64,000 nucleotides of DNA, taken from NCBI GenBank assembly GCA_003030745.1, contig PYVG01000002.1:11447-75446 (forward strand), read 5' to 3'. The notes under the pieces were generated by a model, which was not told the DNA's origin, ran no database searches, and saw nothing but the letters and a program-made list of their open reading frames with translations. Of the stretch, positions 44,720 through 53,099 are shown piece by piece (position 1 is the stretch's first letter; each line of letters starts with the position of its first letter). A program made the translations under genes and the position numbers. This DNA comes from Pseudidiomarina aestuarii (lineage in GTDB: Bacteria > Pseudomonadota > Gammaproteobacteria > Enterobacterales > Alteromonadaceae).

Positions 44720-44959
44720 ATGGTAAACACAGACGCATATCAACTCAGTGTGAATTACGGTGATGATGTTATCGGTAGCTTGGCATTAGATAAAAGTACC
44801 AATCTACTCAAGAGCAGCTCTCTTCTTAGTCATCTGAAGGAACACCCTCACATTAAGACTAGCGATACAGAGTACGTTCAGGCATTGAGTGACAATATAG
44901 CTGCCAGAACCCATTACCTGAGAGAGCAAGCAGCAGATATTCCGTCCATTACGGTATAG
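44720..44959 (+). CDS. Small hypothetical protein after the XRE gene
   Basis: 79 residues starting 2 bp after the XRE stop, so co-transcribed. LSVNYGDDVIGSLALDKSTNLL faintly recalls the beta-strand start of HipA proteins (name-partner, gene truncated?), but the rest does not match and no kinase motifs exist. Either a degenerate HipA N-terminus or an unrelated small partner. Unrecognised. Confidence 0.45.
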   Translation: MVNTDAYQLSVNYGDDVIGSLALDKSTNLLKSSSLLSHLKEHPHIKTSDTEYVQALSDNIAARTHYLREQAADIPSITV

Positions 44960-45014
44960 CCGCTAGCTAGAGTCTGAACTTAGATCTGCTTAAGAATGGG
45001 TGTGGCTCGCTCCA

Positions 45015-47435
45015 TCAAAGCCACTCATTGCCAAGGAACTCGAGGATGCTGCGGGCGAGGCCCGAGGCGAAGAGTTTGTCGGAGTTGCTGAAGATTACGA
45101 GGCCGTCGTTGGTGTCGGGGTAGAGGTGGACGTAGGTGCGGAAGTCGCCGCTGTCGCCCGAATGGTAGTAGCGCAGGCGGCCAGTGCTGGTTTGTTTGAC
45201 GGCAAAGCCAAGAGCTCGGTGGAGTTGACCCACCTCGGTAGGAAGCGTTTTTTGCAGCGCAAACATTTGCCGCGATGCATCAGCATGAAGCGGCGTATCG
45301 TCGCGCATGAGCGCTGCGGCAAACTTGGCGTAGTCGCCGGCTGTTGTGGTTAAGCTGTAGGCGGCACCGAAATTGTTGTCATGTTTGTGGTTGTCGGTAA
45401 CTTCGTCATTGCGATGACCAAACGCCTTGCGTTGCAGAAACGCATCGTGCCAGGTGTATTGCATCCAGTCCGCGTCAATCACTTCGGTAATCTGTTGGTC
45501 GACCAAGGCCTGTAATCCGTCATCATCTAAACCCAATTCATGTTGCAGAACGCCGCGTAAATACTCGTAGCCCTCACCCGAGTATTGAAAGTCGGTACCC
45601 GGCTCAAACAACAAGCGCAACTCACCACCGGTATCGGAGCGCCAATTGGGTAAGCCCGCTGTATGCGTTAAGAGCATGCGCGCGGTTATCTGCTCGTTCC
45701 ATGGGCTTGGCTTTAAATCGGGATGGCTCCAATAGGTATGCACAGGCACGTCAAGGTCAATCACACCGAGAGCGGCTTGTTGCAAAACCAAATAGGCAAA
45801 CACAGGTTTCGCGAGTGATGCCGCTTCAAACAGAGTTTCAGAGGTTATCTTGGTGCCGGTATCGACATTGGCGACGCCAAAGCTTTGGTTGAACGTCACC
45901 TTTCCGTCTCGAATTAACGCAACAGCAAGTCCTTCCACCTGAGACTCATCAAGCTGCTGTTGAATAAAGTCTGCCAAGCTTTGTTGCTTGGGTTGGTCAT
46001 AGTTGTAGCCACTTTCCAGAGTGACGCGTAACCAGCGCACCTCACCGGCTTTGTCGGTCAAAAATTGGAAGGTGGTATTGCTCGCAGGATCAATGAAAGT
46101 GCGTTCACCAATAGCAACCAATGGCGCCCATTCTTCGTCCACCGCCACATGCAAGGCCTCTGACCGTACTTGGAATGCATGTTGTGGCTCATTACCATCC
46201 GGTCGTCCGAATTCACCGACAAACGCATCAAGCTTCTCTGGCGCTAACGCAACGCGCTGGAACACTTTGGGTTTAGTAGGCTGCCAGCCATAGTGTTGCG
46301 CAACGGTTCGCGCAATCGCTGCCATCAAATTAAAGCCATTGTCACTATTGGTCATAATAACCAGGGCTTGTTGATGCTCCACAGAGCCCACTAAATAGCT
46401 GGTAAAGCCAGGAATACTGCCCCAGTGGTCGAACACGATATCATCCGATCCGTCCACGTAATGCTTCTTAAAGCCCAGTCGAACGGGCGTGCGCGCAAAC
46501 ATATCGGCAGCTAATTCTTGGCTGATAAGGGTGTCCTGCCCGGTGTGATAATCTTCAATCAAGGTCATCACAAAGTGGGCGAGGTCGGTCGGCGTTGTCC
46601 ATACACCACCGGCACCTTTAAATGGATATAACTGATAGGGATAAGCGCTGAGTTGCTCAGTATAGCCACTCGCTCGGCGCGCCATCAGCGCTTCAGGTAT
46701 GGGTTGTTCAAATGAGCTACTGCTCAAACCCAGCGGTTTGAATATGGCGTCTTGAACCGCTGCTTCAAAACGTACGCCGCTAACATCTTCAATCAGTTGC
46801 TGAATAATGGTGTAGCCGGGGTTCGAATACTGATAGCGCTCACCTGGAGTGGTAAACAAAGACGCTGGTGGACCTTCATAGGGTGCCTCACCAGCTAACA
46901 TCTGAGTGACGGTAGGCAAGGTTTCATCGACACCATAAGGTCGCGGAACATGATTGTTGACGCCAGCTTGATGCCCTATTAAATGGCGCAAGGTCACCTT
47001 CTGCGTTTCGGTAAACTCACTGTCGGGCAATTGCCATGACTTCAAATACTCGTTGATGTCACCGTCGAGGCTGATTTTACCCTTCTCGACCCAGGTCATA
47101 GCCGTCACAGCCGCCAACGGTTTGCTGAGTGACGCTCCGGCAAATACAGTCGTGGGAGTTACTGGTTGAAGCGTATTCAGATCAGCGTAGCCATAAGTTC
47201 GTTGCCATTTGATCTCGCCGTGATCAATAAACGCCATACTCACGCCGGCAATGTTGTCTTTCAGCATCACCTCGGCAATGGATTGCGTCGTGAGCTGGTC
47301 CGCTAAATACTGATTCGGCAGCAGTAGGCTTTCGATAGCTTTTACGTCCGACTCGCTCGAATTTTCGGCCATAGCCGCCGGCACATTCAATGCTACGGTC
47401 GCCAGCGCCAACGTGAACATCCGCATACTAGACAT
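45015..47435 (-). CDS. Exported serine hydrolase with two tandem beta-lactamase-type domains
   Basis: 806 residues. Signal peptide MSSMRMFTLALATVALNVPAAMA. First class-C-like domain (about 45-400) with GASLSKPLAAV (Ser-x-x-Lys) and YSNPGYTII (Tyr-x-Asn); linker domain (about 400-500); second domain (about 500-806) with AASLAKPVFAYL, YSGEGYEYL and HSGDSGDF. This is the Pfam beta-lactamase/DD-peptidase fold used by esterases, D-amino-peptidases and PBP4* proteins; true beta-lactam hydrolysis is not implied. AGAGGGA lies 8 bases before the start at 47435. A 120-bp piece of the second domain is copied at 43980-44101. Confidence 0.88.
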   Translation of the reverse strand: MSSMRMFTLALATVALNVPAAMAENSSESDVKAIESLLLPNQYLADQLTTQSIAEVMLKDNIAGVSMAFIDHGEIKWQRTYGYADLNTLQPVTPTTVFAGASLSKPLAAVTAMTWVEKGKISLDGDINEYLKSWQLPDSEFTETQKVTLRHLIGHQAGVNNHVPRPYGVDETLPTVTQMLAGEAPYEGPPASLFTTPGERYQYSNPGYTIIQQLIEDVSGVRFEAAVQDAIFKPLGLSSSSFEQPIPEALMARRASGYTEQLSAYPYQLYPFKGAGGVWTTPTDLAHFVMTLIEDYHTGQDTLISQELAADMFARTPVRLGFKKHYVDGSDDIVFDHWGSIPGFTSYLVGSVEHQQALVIMTNSDNGFNLMAAIARTVAQHYGWQPTKPKVFQRVALAPEKLDAFVGEFGRPDGNEPQHAFQVRSEALHVAVDEEWAPLVAIGERTFIDPASNTTFQFLTDKAGEVRWLRVTLESGYNYDQPKQQSLADFIQQQLDESQVEGLAVALIRDGKVTFNQSFGVANVDTGTKITSETLFEAASLAKPVFAYLVLQQAALGVIDLDVPVHTYWSHPDLKPSPWNEQITARMLLTHTAGLPNWRSDTGGELRLLFEPGTDFQYSGEGYEYLRGVLQHELGLDDDGLQALVDQQITEVIDADWMQYTWHDAFLQRKAFGHRNDEVTDNHKHDNNFGAAYSLTTTAGDYAKFAAALMRDDTPLHADASRQMFALQKTLPTEVGQLHRALGFAVKQTSTGRLRYYHSGDSGDFRTYVHLYPDTNDGLVIFSNSDKLFASGLARSILEFLGNEWL

Positions 47436-47534
47436 AATGAATCCCTCTCTCACTTGCTTGTTCAATTTCCATGGATTGAAAGATATGAGTCGCAACGAGC
47501 CCCCCTAAGGTTTACTCACCATAGGGATACAGGC

Positions 47535-48812
47535 CTAGTTCGTGGCTCGAGTCAGCGTGAGCTTTTGGTCGCCGAAAATCAGCAGGGCATTGGCATCGGG
47601 TGATTCCTCGTCAAAGGCGATGGTGACGGGGACGTCCTGCAATTCGAATCGATGCGCATCTATCGCAAACAAGGGGGAGCGACGCACCGTTTCGCCCTCA
47701 GGAGTACGCTCGTGATAAATCAAGCGGCCCTCTTGGCTGGTCAAGGTGATGGTATTGTTGGCGCTGTTTTCTGCCAGTAGGTAAGTGCCTACAAACGCAG
47801 CCAAATCGGCATCGCTCAGGCGTTGGTAAGGAGGATGCTCAAAGCTTGGGAGTTCTAGGCGCGGATCGATAAGATGTAGCGCAATATCTTGCAACGCGTC
47901 GTCGGCAGAGGTATTGGTCAGGAGCACCACGCCAACTTGATTATCGGGACGATACGCCATAAAGGTTTGATGACCGCTGCCCTCACCGCCATGGTAGAAA
48001 GCGGTGTAGCCGTTACTGTCATGGCGGTGCCAGCCAAGACTGCGTTGCTGCAAAATCTGATTCTGCAGAAACCGTGCGAGATCTGCTGGGGTTGAATACA
48101 AACCACCGGCACCGTAGGCCACACTTGGTGTTGCGGCTGGCGTTTCGAGCGGCGTCATACCAGCATGGAAGCCTGCTAAGAGTTCTAAGTTTGGTGTGTA
48201 GCTGGTGTGCTCGAGTCCTAACGGCTCAATCACGGATTCGTTCAACAACGTAACAAACTCGCTTTGGGTACTCTGCGCCAAAGACTGCGCCAGTATCGCC
48301 ATACCTACACTGGAATACTCGTGCTCAGCCGGTAGCTGCGACGAGCGAGTTAGTGCTTGCAGCAAGCCCTCAGTACTATTACTGACCAAGACATCGTTAC
48401 CAATATTCCGTGGTAATGCGGCGGTATGATTCGCCAAATGGATGAGTTGCGTATCAGCGTTGTCGACAAGCCCCGGCCAAATAGCAGTAAGCTGCGTGTT
48501 CAAAGCAACTGCGCCCGACGCGACAGCTTCTTCCAGCACTTGTGCGGTAAATAGCTTGGTCAACGAGCTGATCGCAAACTGAGATTGCGCCGAAATCGGC
48601 GTAGCACCATCGGCATGAGTATTGCCATATGCGTAAAAATGAACACCCTGCGGATTGATCAACCCGACCACAACAGCGGGTCGATGGCCGTTATCGACCG
48701 CTGCGTGGATACTTTGTTTTACGTCAGCAGGGATCGCCTGCAATTGAGCGGTGTCATAGCTTCCGCAGGCCACCACCATGAGGCTCGCAAGCGCGATAAT
48801 TAGTTTCTTCAT
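47535..48812 (-). CDS. Serine hydrolase lipoprotein (beta-lactamase family)
   Basis: 425 residues. Lipoprotein signal MKKLIIALASLMVVAC with Cys16. SSLTKLFTAQ (Ser-x-x-Lys), YSSVGMAIL (Tyr-x-Ser) and YHGGEGSGHQ (third motif). Single catalytic domain with a C-terminal beta domain. Its start overlaps the XRE gene stop by 4 bp, so it is the third gene of a DUF2975-XRE-hydrolase operon. Substrate unknown. Confidence 0.88.
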   Translation of the reverse strand: MKKLIIALASLMVVACGSYDTAQLQAIPADVKQSIHAAVDNGHRPAVVVGLINPQGVHFYAYGNTHADGATPISAQSQFAISSLTKLFTAQVLEEAVASGAVALNTQLTAIWPGLVDNADTQLIHLANHTAALPRNIGNDVLVSNSTEGLLQALTRSSQLPAEHEYSSVGMAILAQSLAQSTQSEFVTLLNESVIEPLGLEHTSYTPNLELLAGFHAGMTPLETPAATPSVAYGAGGLYSTPADLARFLQNQILQQRSLGWHRHDSNGYTAFYHGGEGSGHQTFMAYRPDNQVGVVLLTNTSADDALQDIALHLIDPRLELPSFEHPPYQRLSDADLAAFVGTYLLAENSANNTITLTSQEGRLIYHERTPEGETVRRSPLFAIDAHRFELQDVPVTIAFDEESPDANALLIFGDQKLTLTRATN

Positions 48813-49033
48813 GATTTTTCGTCCTTGTTGTCGGGCTGGTACTCCAGTATGTCGCCCGGTTGGCATTCCAATACCTCGCAGAGTTTGGCGAGGGTATTGA
48901 AGCGAATGCCGCGAACATGACTGTTTTTCAGCAACGATAGATTGGTTTGTGAAATCTCAATCGCGTCTGCGAGATCTTTCATCTTCATTTTTCGGCGTGC
49001 CATCATGACATCGAGATTGACGATAATCGGCAT
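48809..49033 (-). CDS. YozG-type XRE regulator
   Basis: 74 residues, almost wholly HTH: NLDVMMARRKMKMKDLADAIEISQTNLSLLKN and LAKLCEVLECQPGDILEY, the Cro/CI-type sequence typical of small regulators coupled to DUF2975 proteins. Overlaps its neighbours by 1 and 4 bp. Confidence 0.88.
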   Translation of the reverse strand: MPIIVNLDVMMARRKMKMKDLADAIEISQTNLSLLKNSHVRGIRFNTLAKLCEVLECQPGDILEYQPDNKDEKS

Positions 49034-49659
49034 CAGATAAACTCATCATTTTCGGTTTGAATGGTCACTCCAAGGCTGAATGCTTGGGCAATGGCTAAAA
49101 CAAACAGGCCACCCACAATTAAGCCCCACTGCACATTGGGGTAGATAAAGAACACACCTTCTGAAGTCGAAACCTTAAGGTAAATAAAGGCAAACTCGGC
49201 AATGTCAGTGGCATTGGGGATAAACAGATAAAACCGAGCAAATACCTCTAAGTACAACACCGCTGAGATAACCAACAGAGTCACACCCACGCGCTTCAAC
49301 AGCGTCGGTGTATTTTGCTGAAATGGGCGACCTGTACTCAGTGTGCCGATAAATTCGCGCAGCCAACACAAGGTATGAATAATGAGTCCACCAATCAGTA
49401 AAATGGTCACAGCGCGGCTGAGCGCGAAACCAAAGCTGTTGGTTTCAATTGACAGCTGTCCCTGATTACTCGCCAGCGCCCAACCCTGTTCACTGACAAC
49501 CGTGGTCACGGACGACTCGTCAAATACAACCTGCCAAGTAGTGAGAAGCTGCTCATCGAGCAAGGGCATGACCAGCGCAAATATGCTGGTTCCGAGTGTA
49601 ATCAATACCGTCAGCGCAAGCGCGAGCGTGACCAGTTGATAGAGAGGTTTTGCAGTCAT
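49033..49659 (-). CDS. DUF2975 membrane protein
   Basis: 208 residues with four TM helices (about 10-32, 80-100, 122-145, 180-200) and FIGTLSTGRPFQQNTPTLLKRVG between TM2 and TM3, the DUF2975 core. Pairs with the XRE regulator that follows, a common arrangement of unknown role. Start at MTAKPLYQL. Confidence 0.8.
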   Translation of the reverse strand: MTAKPLYQLVTLALALTVLITLGTSIFALVMPLLDEQLLTTWQVVFDESSVTTVVSEQGWALASNQGQLSIETNSFGFALSRAVTILLIGGLIIHTLCWLREFIGTLSTGRPFQQNTPTLLKRVGVTLLVISAVLYLEVFARFYLFIPNATDIAEFAFIYLKVSTSEGVFFIYPNVQWGLIVGGLFVLAIAQAFSLGVTIQTENDEFI

Positions 49660-49977
49660 AAGCGAGTCTTCCACAGTGAATAACGGTTGAAAAGTACACA
49701 GTGAGATGATGTTTTGCAATAAAAAGTTTATGTAATACGTAAATAAATATGAATTGAGGAAGAAGAGAAGACCACGATTGGCGCTGGCTAAACATTTCTG
49801 CTATAACATCTAAACAGCATTAATTAATCAATGCAAAAATACATGCATAAAGCAGATAAGGCGCATTAAATAAACCATATAAAACAATATTATACATCTT
49901 ATAAAAGCCTATATTTATCCATGCATTAATAGCAGTATTTAATATCAATAAATACTCAACAGCGAGTTCATGATGCG
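49660..49977 (+). promoter_or_regulatory. AT-rich promoter region of the yjjJ-like gene
   Basis: About 320 bp without a gene. CATGCATAAAGCAG (49842-49855) and CATGCATTAATAGCAG (49920-49935) are direct repeats, and several TATAAA-like boxes lie between. Plausible operator region for the HTH-bearing HipA-like kinase that follows. Confidence 0.35.
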
Positions 49978-51369
49978 ATGCCAGAGTTAAACGATAACAT
50001 TATTTCAATATTAAGGTCCGGGCCGATGTCGGCGGCAGAGCTGGCGCGTCGACTTGATATAGATGCTACTACGGTGAGTCGTCGCTTGAATGCTATGGGC
50101 TCGAAGGTCATCAAAGCGGGTGATGGGCGTTCGACCCGTTGGTATTTAAGGCGGCGTATATCGATGCCAGCATCCGCAATAAATGCTGAGTTGGATGTGT
50201 TGCCGATCTATCGTGTGGACGAGCATGGTCAGGCAGCAAAAATAGCTCATCTTCATGTGGTGTACCCCGCGGATAGTTATTTGGCTGAATATTTTCGCAA
50301 GAGCGACACGACCGACAAGCAACAGTCTGAGTGGACGTTTTTTGAATCATTGCCTTGGTGGGTAACGGATATGCGTCCGCAAGGATTCTTGGGGCGCTCG
50401 TTTGCGCAACAGCTTCGAGCGCAAGGGCAGCCTGTCGACTCTGATCCTAACCGTTGGTCGGAGGATACGACACTTTCGGTTCTTGCAAGCTACCCTCAGG
50501 ATCATGTGGGGAACTTACTGATTGGTGACACAGCCTATACTCGGTGGTTAAACGCAGCTCCTGATTCCATAATGAGTGATGCAGAGGCTGGTACGAGAGC
50601 GGACGCAATTGCTCGTGGCGAGCATTTTGATTCCTCAGCAAAAGGTGAACAACCTAAGTTCACAGCACGATTGCATGAGAGAGAATGTCTGATCAAGTTC
50701 TCGGGTCAGGTGAAACAGCTTGAGATGGATTCACCAGCAAACCGATGGGCGGATCTATTACATGCTGAGGCGCTGGCTAGCGCGGCACTGAACCAAAGTA
50801 TTGCGAATATCGCAGCAACCAATCGGAGTTTTCAAGCAAACCAACGAACGCTGCTTGCATCGAGACGTTTTGATCGTAACGATACGGGTGGTCGCTTGGG
50901 ACTGATTTCTTGGACCAGTCTCGATCTCGAGTTTGTCGGAAAAGCCAATGAGCCCTGGCCAGTTATCGCTGACTTGCTGCATCAACAAAATATTATTTCT
51001 GAAGTAGCAGCTACGCATAGCAAGATAAGCTGGGCATTTGGTCAGTTGATCGCGAATTCGGACATGCACCTCGGCAATATCTCATGTGTGAATCGAGGCG
51101 GCCGCCCCTACGAACTCGCTCCGATTTACGACATGTTACCGATGCATTTTGCCCCCAAAAGTACCGGTGATTTGCCTGCAACAACATATGCAATAAGCAT
51201 CCATCCGAGTGTTCCACGCATTTGTTGGGAAGCAGCTTTTCCCGCCGCTATTGCTTTTTGGAAGCGTGTATCGAGTCACGACATGATCAGTGACCATTTC
51301 AAAGTATTGGCTGCACAGCAACTGGAGATTACCCGCGAATTCGAATCAATTATTCGGAAAATGGCCTGA
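49978..51369 (+). CDS. yjjJ: YjjJ-type HipA-family kinase with N-terminal HTH
   Basis: 463 residues (E. coli YjjJ 443). N-terminal winged helix MSAAELARRLDIDATTVSRRL, HipA-like kinase with LIKFSG (ATP lysine), NSDMHLGNIS (catalytic Asp loop) and LAPIYDMLPM (metal-binding Asp). In this family the DNA-binding part is on the toxin itself and no hipB partner is needed. Ser/Thr kinase activity is inferred. Confidence 0.85.
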   Translation: MPELNDNIISILRSGPMSAAELARRLDIDATTVSRRLNAMGSKVIKAGDGRSTRWYLRRRISMPASAINAELDVLPIYRVDEHGQAAKIAHLHVVYPADSYLAEYFRKSDTTDKQQSEWTFFESLPWWVTDMRPQGFLGRSFAQQLRAQGQPVDSDPNRWSEDTTLSVLASYPQDHVGNLLIGDTAYTRWLNAAPDSIMSDAEAGTRADAIARGEHFDSSAKGEQPKFTARLHERECLIKFSGQVKQLEMDSPANRWADLLHAEALASAALNQSIANIAATNRSFQANQRTLLASRRFDRNDTGGRLGLISWTSLDLEFVGKANEPWPVIADLLHQQNIISEVAATHSKISWAFGQLIANSDMHLGNISCVNRGGRPYELAPIYDMLPMHFAPKSTGDLPATTYAISIHPSVPRICWEAAFPAAIAFWKRVSSHDMISDHFKVLAAQQLEITREFESIIRKMA

Positions 51370-51517
51370 CGTATTTGATAGCTAGGCAACATCACACCTT
51401 ACTTTGTGTGATTTGATATCTGATTATTCCAATAATAAGTAAAAAAAACCCAATTAATTGCTAATTAGTCAAATTATACTAATATTAAAGCAGGAAGTGT
51501 GATGAAGAGGGCGAGAT

Positions 51518-51814
51518 ATGCAAGCTGTCGATGAATTTCATGAGCTTCTTGGCGAGCTGATCAAGCGCCATCGTGCGCAGCGCATGGACCAACAGGAGTT
51601 TGCGCTGCGGGTGGGGTGTAGTCCGAAAACGGTCTCGCGCATGGAGCAAGGTGTGCCGGTCAACTCGGAAACTTTGTTTACGGCGTTGGCGTTATTGGGG
51701 CAGCTCGATGCGTTTCTGGCTTTAGCAGATAGCCAGCTCAAAATGGTCAGTGATTTGCCACAACGTAAGCGCGACGGCTCGACTGCACCGCAAGGACTCG
51801 ACAATGACTTCTGA
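51518..51814 (+). CDS. hipB: HipB-family antitoxin
   Basis: 98 residues with an HTH: GELIKRHRAQRMDQQEFALRVGCSPKTVSRMEQG. Overlaps hipA by 11 bp. Probable autorepressor and neutraliser of the HipA kinase. Confidence 0.85.
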   Translation: MQAVDEFHELLGELIKRHRAQRMDQQEFALRVGCSPKTVSRMEQGVPVNSETLFTALALLGQLDAFLALADSQLKMVSDLPQRKRDGSTAPQGLDNDF

Positions 51815-53045
51815 AGCTTATGTATTCATAGAGGGGTTAGAGTCGGAGCCTGTGTTGTGTGGGCGGGTGTCACTGAACACACGTACTGAGGTGGGTACGT
51901 TTGTGTACGGGAAGTCATACTTGGCGCGGCCCAACGCATTTGCAATCGATCCGATTCACTTGCCGCTCACGGAAACCGAACACCTCTGCACCATCAACAA
52001 AGGTATTTTTGGAGTATTGAGTGACGCTGGGGCTGACTCGTGGGGGCGCAAACTCATTACGCAGCTACACCGCACACAGCCACAGAATGAGTTAGAGTTT
52101 TTGATAGCGGGTGCCGCCATGGGAGTCGGCGCGTTGAGCTTCAGTCTCTCGCGCGAACGAACCAAGCCCAAGCTATCGCCTAACACCCTTGCCGATCTTG
52201 ATTTACTTCGTCGTGGGAAAAATGCCATTCTCGCTGCCGAGGAAGTGTCGGATGAAGTGCGACAAGCCTTCGTGTTCGGCTCATCGATGGGAGGCGCACG
52301 CCCAAAGACCTTGCTCACCCACCAAGATCAAGAATACCTCGTGAAGTTCAACAAAGCGGATGATCTCTATAATGTGGCCCGCGTTGAACACGCCACCATG
52401 CGCATGCTCGACGAACTTGGTGCAGTTCACGTTGCAAGCTCAGAAGTTATCAGTACCGGTGAGGATGACAGCGCAACTGAAGATGTTTTCCTTGTGAAGC
52501 GCTTTGACCGCAATGCTGGCGCTGTGAGTCATCATTTTTTGAGCGCCAATACGTTGTTGCAACAAAGTTCTATCAGTCAGCTAAGTCTCAAAACTTGGTA
52601 CAGTTATGGCCGACTGGCTGAGTTGTTACGTCAGCATAGTGCTGAGGCGAGCGATGCTATCGATCTCTACTACCGTATGGTTTTCAATGTCTTGATTGGC
52701 AATACCGATGATCATGCACGCAACCATGCCTGGCTCATGCCTCTCGATTTTCACGAGCAACATATTTCTCCGCAACAGGCATGGCGACTAGCGCCGGCTT
52801 ATGACGTGCTGCCTATCAATGCCAGTCGGCAACATAGTTTGGGTATTGGTGATTATGGTCGTGAAGGAACCAAGGAAAACATGCTGTCACAGGCTAAGCG
52901 ATTCGGATTGCAAGACTTCAAGGCTCGCAAAATTATTGATGAAGTGAGTCAGTTGGTCGCGGAGTGGCCTCATTATTTTCGCCAAAACCAGGTCAGCGCT
53001 GGAGATATCGAGCGGCTACTAAACATTGCCCCTCACTCAGCGTGA
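51804..53045 (+). CDS. hipA: HipA-family serine/threonine kinase toxin
   Basis: 413 residues. N-terminal subdomain (about 1-90), Gly-rich P-loop SSMGGARPKT, YLVKFNK (ATP lysine), catalytic NTDDHARNHA and APAYDVLP. The HipA family phosphorylates aminoacyl-tRNA synthetases in known members, causing growth arrest. ATG at 51804 has AAGGA upstream; a longer frame from 51750 is rejected. Confidence 0.9.
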   Translation: MTSEAYVFIEGLESEPVLCGRVSLNTRTEVGTFVYGKSYLARPNAFAIDPIHLPLTETEHLCTINKGIFGVLSDAGADSWGRKLITQLHRTQPQNELEFLIAGAAMGVGALSFSLSRERTKPKLSPNTLADLDLLRRGKNAILAAEEVSDEVRQAFVFGSSMGGARPKTLLTHQDQEYLVKFNKADDLYNVARVEHATMRMLDELGAVHVASSEVISTGEDDSATEDVFLVKRFDRNAGAVSHHFLSANTLLQQSSISQLSLKTWYSYGRLAELLRQHSAEASDAIDLYYRMVFNVLIGNTDDHARNHAWLMPLDFHEQHISPQQAWRLAPAYDVLPINASRQHSLGIGDYGREGTKENMLSQAKRFGLQDFKARKIIDEVSQLVAEWPHYFRQNQVSAGDIERLLNIAPHSA

Positions 53046-53099
53046 TTTGGTATGCTGTAGGAATGGCAACACATAATAAGAAACAACAGGAGTAACACC

